In this document: positions 59,896-64,000 of the stretch, in pieces
Position numbering within the stretch: the first letter of the stretch is position 1
Layout: each line of letters opens with the position of its first letter
Source: Umbelopsis ramanniana AG
Lineage: Eukaryota > Mucoromycota > Umbelopsidomycetes > Umbelopsidales > Umbelopsidaceae
Assembly (NCBI RefSeq): GCF_025399195.1
Contig: NW_026252148.1
Location: forward strand, 1 to 64,000
Direction of reading: 5' to 3'
DNA: 64,000 nt
Notes under the pieces: model-generated
The model's input: only the letters and a program-made list of their open reading frames with translations
The model's database searches: none
What the model was told of the DNA's origin: nothing
Position numbers and translations under genes: made by a program

Positions 59896-62869
59896 ATGGA
59901 TCACAACAATCGCGGGAGACACAGATACAATCCTTATGATGGAAGAGGCGGACGTCATCATCGCAATAACCAGAATCGTGGGTTCGATGATGGTCGAGGA
60001 CCTAGATCCAATCATAACGCCCCAGGTCGCAATCCTCCGCAAAATAATTCCTTCCCTAGTGATAATAATTCATCGTTTGATGCTTCTTCCATTGGAGATT
60101 GGATGAGCGATAACTATTATGATGAGCCACCACCGAGAGGATATGATCCGTCTGATGATACTTGGGGTCAAGATCAGTTACAGGGTAAGATGCATTAACA
60201 AACAAATCCTTCAGTTGCACCATACACGTTTTTTGCTCTTTCTTTGCACTTGCACTCCAGTGAACTCGCTTAAGCAAGTGGTTTATCCCTTTGTCTTTTC
60301 CCTTCCTTCTCTTTTTTTGAAATTCCTTCCGTTTCCTGCAACCGAGCGCTGAGATACAAGTTGAGACGTCCATCTTTTGCTTCAAAGCTCATGTTTCGTG
60401 TTACTGCAAGTCGTTTTGAAGCCATTCCACACAATTCGGTGTCATCAGCGTGATCGTCTAAGTGTCTTTGTCGATTAACCCTGTCTAGTATCTTGCAAGA
60501 TGTGAATCGCTGAGATAATCGTCCCTCACTGTCTGATCCTCAGCCATCTCCCGTTCTTTTTGCATTTCCTCCAATTTTCAATCAATTCTTCTGTTCTTTC
60601 CTTTTTCATTCCACCAGTAGCGCAACCAACCATTTCGGTATCATTACAATTGTTTTCTGATTCCTTGCATACTTCATGGTTTCTCAGGTAAAGATCTGCA
60701 TCATGACGTTCACGATAAGCCTCCACATCATGCTGGCGGTGCTGTCGATGCCCGTGTTGCTCTTGAACGACCTTGTCGAACTTTATTTATTCGCAATATT
60801 CAGGTTAGTTATAGTGGCTAGTTCTATTTCAAGAATTGAGCAGTCGACTTCCGTTTCTGTGTATCCAATGTCTTACCTAATCTCCAATACGCCCCTCAGT
60901 ATAATATGACGGAAGACAACCTTAGGGCAAAGTTTGAGCAGTATGGCGAGATCAAAACCTTCTTCAGTTTGATTGAAAAAAGAGGAATGCTTTTTGTGAC
61001 ATACGTGAGTGTTTTACAGTACGCAAGACCTTGGTCACATCCACTAAATCATAATTACCTGTCGCTCGCCCATGTAGTTTGATATCAGAGCTGCAGAGCA
61101 GGCAAAGCTCGCCATGCAAAATACCGATTTGAACGGGCGTAAGATTGATGTTCACTACTCCCTACCCAAGGAAGAAGAGCGAAAAGCGAAGTGCGATGCG
61201 GATAAAAACCAGGTATATTTTGGAAACATTATCCGTCTCTGCCCAGTATACCAGTCATTGATATTGGATATCATAGGGAACCTTACTATTCACACTGGTT
61301 GGCACCAATCATCACATTGATAACAGCGAATTAACGCAATACTTGACAAGATATGGGGATGTGAAATCCGTGCGACCATCACCGCTTCATGGAAGGTATA
61401 ATAACGGTACCGTCGATCCAGTCAAAAGGTGATATCATCGTTTGAAGACATATTTGGTGTGTTTATACTCATGTGTTCTATATAGTCAGCGTTTCGTAGA
61501 GTTTTTTGATTCTAGAGCGTGCATAGATTGTCACGATTATCTCAACGGACAGGAATACCAAGGTGGTACGGTTGAACTACAATTCTTGTGGGATGCGCCG
61601 GTCAAGTAAGTGTTAAAGCCATTTTCACCTCTTTCGCCGTGGCTGGAATCGTATAGACTAAACTTTTTCATCTAAAGGGATCGAAAGGAATCCATACCTA
61701 AACGAGAATTTCCAGAGGCGCGAGGACGACGTGAAACAGGAGGCTATGGTAGACAAGGTCCTGGACCGAGCGAACAGAGAGGAGGTGGCCGACAGAACTA
61801 TGGGCATGACAGGCCCTATGGGCGAGATGACCATTATGGATCCAACCGCCGAGATGATATGGGTGGATATGATCGAAATAATGATCGAAGTAAGCTGAAA
61901 TGATTGCAAAGCGTAGCTAGCTTCAGAAACTGACACAAATTGCTGTTTCAGGGCAAGGTGGCCGACCTCCAAACAATATGCGACCCATTCCCTCTGGACC
62001 AAGAGACTACAACACTAATTATGGGCGACCGCCACCTCCTTCCCAACCATATTCCCAACAAATGTACAATCCAGAAGCGCCTCTCACAGGTCCTTACAAT
62101 GGAAATCAGATGCGACCACCTATGCCTGGTCCGCCATCAAACGTTTCTGCTGGAGGAAATTATGCTGGTCGGCCACAAGCACCTGCCAATGCTGCACCTA
62201 TGGTATAAGATCGCCTTTTTTTTTTCAATTGACACCTTTATTATTGGATGATGTGTAGCTTATCAGTAATATGGTCTTTAGAGTCCAGAATCAAATCGGT
62301 TGGAGCAAGCGCAAAAGGCTCAACAGGTATAAACCAGCTGGGCTGGATTCGATTATTCTCCACATTTCCCCAAGCTTGTCATTAATGGGCTTTTTGTTTT
62401 CAGCTTTTGTCAATGATTGCGTCGGCGCAAGGTCATCAGCAGCCATCTCCACAGCAGCAACCTGTTGCACCGGTATACCAGCCTCAGCCTAGTGCTTCTT
62501 TGGCAGGACAGGCGCAACCTGCGCAAGTACAACAGCTACTGAGCATGCTGGTAAGACTATTATGTTCGTAGGATAAAGGCAAGGAGGGTCACGTCATTAA
62601 TTAATACATGTGTTTAGACTCAGGCCGTGAATCAACAGCAAGCTGCCGCACCCCCACCCATGCCTCAGCAGTCAGCTGCAGCTGTCTTGCAAGCAAATCC
62701 TGCTCTCCAGCAGCTGGCGCAATTTCTTCAAAACCCTGCACTTCAGCAACAGCAACCCCCGACACAGCAGCATCCTTCTCAATCACCACAAAACATGTCC
62801 CAACAGCAACCACCTGCTCACCATCCGCACCAAAACATTCCTCCGTATAATCCGTATTCACGGCAATGA
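59896..62869 (+). CDS. Mei2-like RNA-binding protein with two RRMs
   Basis: An RNA-binding protein with the RRM1-RRM2 pair typical of the Mei2-like group. ATG 59896 begins a Gly/Arg/Asn-rich region (MDHNNRGRHRYNPYDGRGGR). RRM1 is RTLFIRNIQYNMTEDNLRAK, FEQYGEIKTFFSLIEKRGML and FVTYFDIRAAEQAKLAMQ. RRM2 is LLFTLVGTN ... RFVEFFDSRACIDCHDYLNG. Next comes an RGG/Tyr-rich stretch (GRRETGGYGRQGPGPSEQRG), then Pro- and Gln-rich tails ending PYNPYSRQ at TGA 62867-62869. The Mei2-specific third RRM is not present, so it is Mei2-like rather than Mei2. Intron 1 (about 60185-60686) is roughly 500 bases, far longer than the others. About ten exons. Confidence 0.83.
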
Positions 62870-64000
62870 GATGGGACGTCATGTTAGCGTGGGTACGACC
62901 GTTTTGCAACAGCATGGTGGAAAGAAAAAGGTCAATAGTTCGATGTAGCATTGAGAATTCACGTTAAAACCAAATAATAAAATAAAATAAGAATACGCAA
63001 AGAATATTACACTTGGTTAACCAACAGATCATGATATGCTATCCTGACGTCCTCGAGCTAGTAATTAATATTCACTACGCCACCACCATCATGATGAAAA
63101 TTCCCTCATGGCGCTCAAGCTTCTTTCAGCAAGGATGCTATTATCACCTTTGGCGCAGATAATGGAAAGTGGCCACGAAACCGGTGTTTAAGTTAATTAC
63201 CACGGAAGTGTTCTGGATTAGACTCGGAGTGCAAGGAGGTGTGGATGTTCCGTTTCATTGTATTACATTAGCAGATTTTATCCAAATCCATGGAACCTAG
63301 CGAAATACACTCCGATGCTTGATCTTGTACGGCTGACTCCGTCAATTAATGCAAACACATAAAATTAATACACAGTGGGTAGTATGGCGATGTTGATTTG
63401 GCCATGGATAACTTGGGCGAAATTCGTAGTGGGGCATGGTCGAGCTAGTCGCTTCAGAGTCGGGACGGCGTTGTAGACGGTGCACTCAACTACGATCAGA
63501 GAGACTCAATAACTGCGCATGAAAGCCACAATCAGCCATTGGAATTGTAATTCACACAGTTGGCATACTTGGAAACGATACAAAACGGTTCAGCTCAATA
63601 CAGCGCTTGTCTTCATCATCGATGACACCTTTCTCTGAGCATTTAGACTTTTTTCGTGGTTGGCTGGGTGAGCACTGTACTTTATAATCTCAGTTACGGT
63701 GTGCAATGTTCTACTGGATGCGCCCAGACCAATTTATTTAAGAGCAACCATTTCGAAGTGCTGGTTTACAGCCGACTGGTCGCAGCCTCCGAGTTATTGT
63801 CTGTGCGCATCTTCTGTCACAGATAGGGTGGATGGAAACTCATTTACAAAACCACAGTCCTGCGCAAGAAATGTCGGGCTGGTGAGACAAACAGACTGCA
63901 AACAAAGCCGGGATGGTGGTCCCGCCCCCGCACTGTGAGCACACTTCCAGACGCCTCGAGGTGGATGATGGGCTTGCAGTCACGGCGTGAGACCAGGGAG
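62870..64000. other. Terminal stretch without a recognised gene
   Basis: About 1.1 kb after the Mei2-like gene. A 79-codon plus-strand frame at 63699-63938 has no domain features. Composition becomes more GC-rich toward the end, so a further gene may begin past the window. Confidence 0.4.

Noticed and set aside
63699-63938. 79-codon frame near the right edge
   Set aside because: No domain or family features; it may be chance in a more GC-rich stretch.

Overview
This window is nuclear DNA of a fungus. The genes are broken by short GT-AG introns, mostly about 45-75 bases. Several families are fungal: a KRE2/KTR-type mannosyltransferase, a Medusa-type regulator, Rxt2, a DUF3020 protein and a secreted pepsin-like protease. 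Other genes are missing from budding yeast but kept in early-diverging fungi and animals: Rac, Rab32, RNF121, pICln, FKBP25, an SLF2-like CANIN protein and a reeler-domain protein. Together these suggest a Mucoromycota-type genome (Mucorales, Umbelopsidales or Mortierellales). That placement is an inference; no marker here fixes the genus.

Layout. 0-4.5 kb: the 3' end of mitochondrial ATP synthase alpha, a 1.8 kb gap with one doubtful small gene, a DUF3020 protein and an FKBP25-like prolyl isomerase. 4.7-15.3 kb: COQ6 and DNA polymerase kappa diverge from a 115-base promoter, followed on the minus strand by Rac, Rab32-like and SLF2/CANIN-like genes. 15.3-19 kb: AMP deaminase. 19-24 kb: a gene-poor island with one long intronless orphan membrane protein and a tRNA-Val(AAC). 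24-31 kb: isocitrate lyase and the mitochondrial presequence protease. 31-42 kb: ribosomal protein eL22, a GT15 mannosyltransferase, pICln, a short/branched-chain acyl-CoA dehydrogenase, an LLPH-like nucleolar protein, an unknown small protein, mitoribosomal mS38 and malic enzyme. 43-54 kb: two RING ligases (RNF126-like and RNF121-like), a PGAP4-like glycosyltransferase, Rxt2, an HSL-type hydrolase, a reeler-domain membrane protein and a triple-KH protein. 54-63 kb: an aspartic protease, the Medusa-type regulator and a Mei2-like RNA-binding protein. The last 1.1 kb holds nothing recognisable.

Most genes are unrelated housekeeping genes, as expected in a fungal genome without operons. Loose themes are central carbon metabolism (isocitrate lyase, malic enzyme, acyl-CoA dehydrogenase, ATP synthase, COQ6), mitochondrial protein handling (PreP, mS38), and genome maintenance (polymerase kappa, SLF2-like). 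Several neighbours share very short divergent promoters.

The strongest candidate for something undescribed is the 581-codon intronless membrane protein at 20111-21856. Its 3' flank carries coding-looking frames that are out of register with it. Exon joins were worked out by eye from reading frame and splice dinucleotides, so internal boundaries are approximate.
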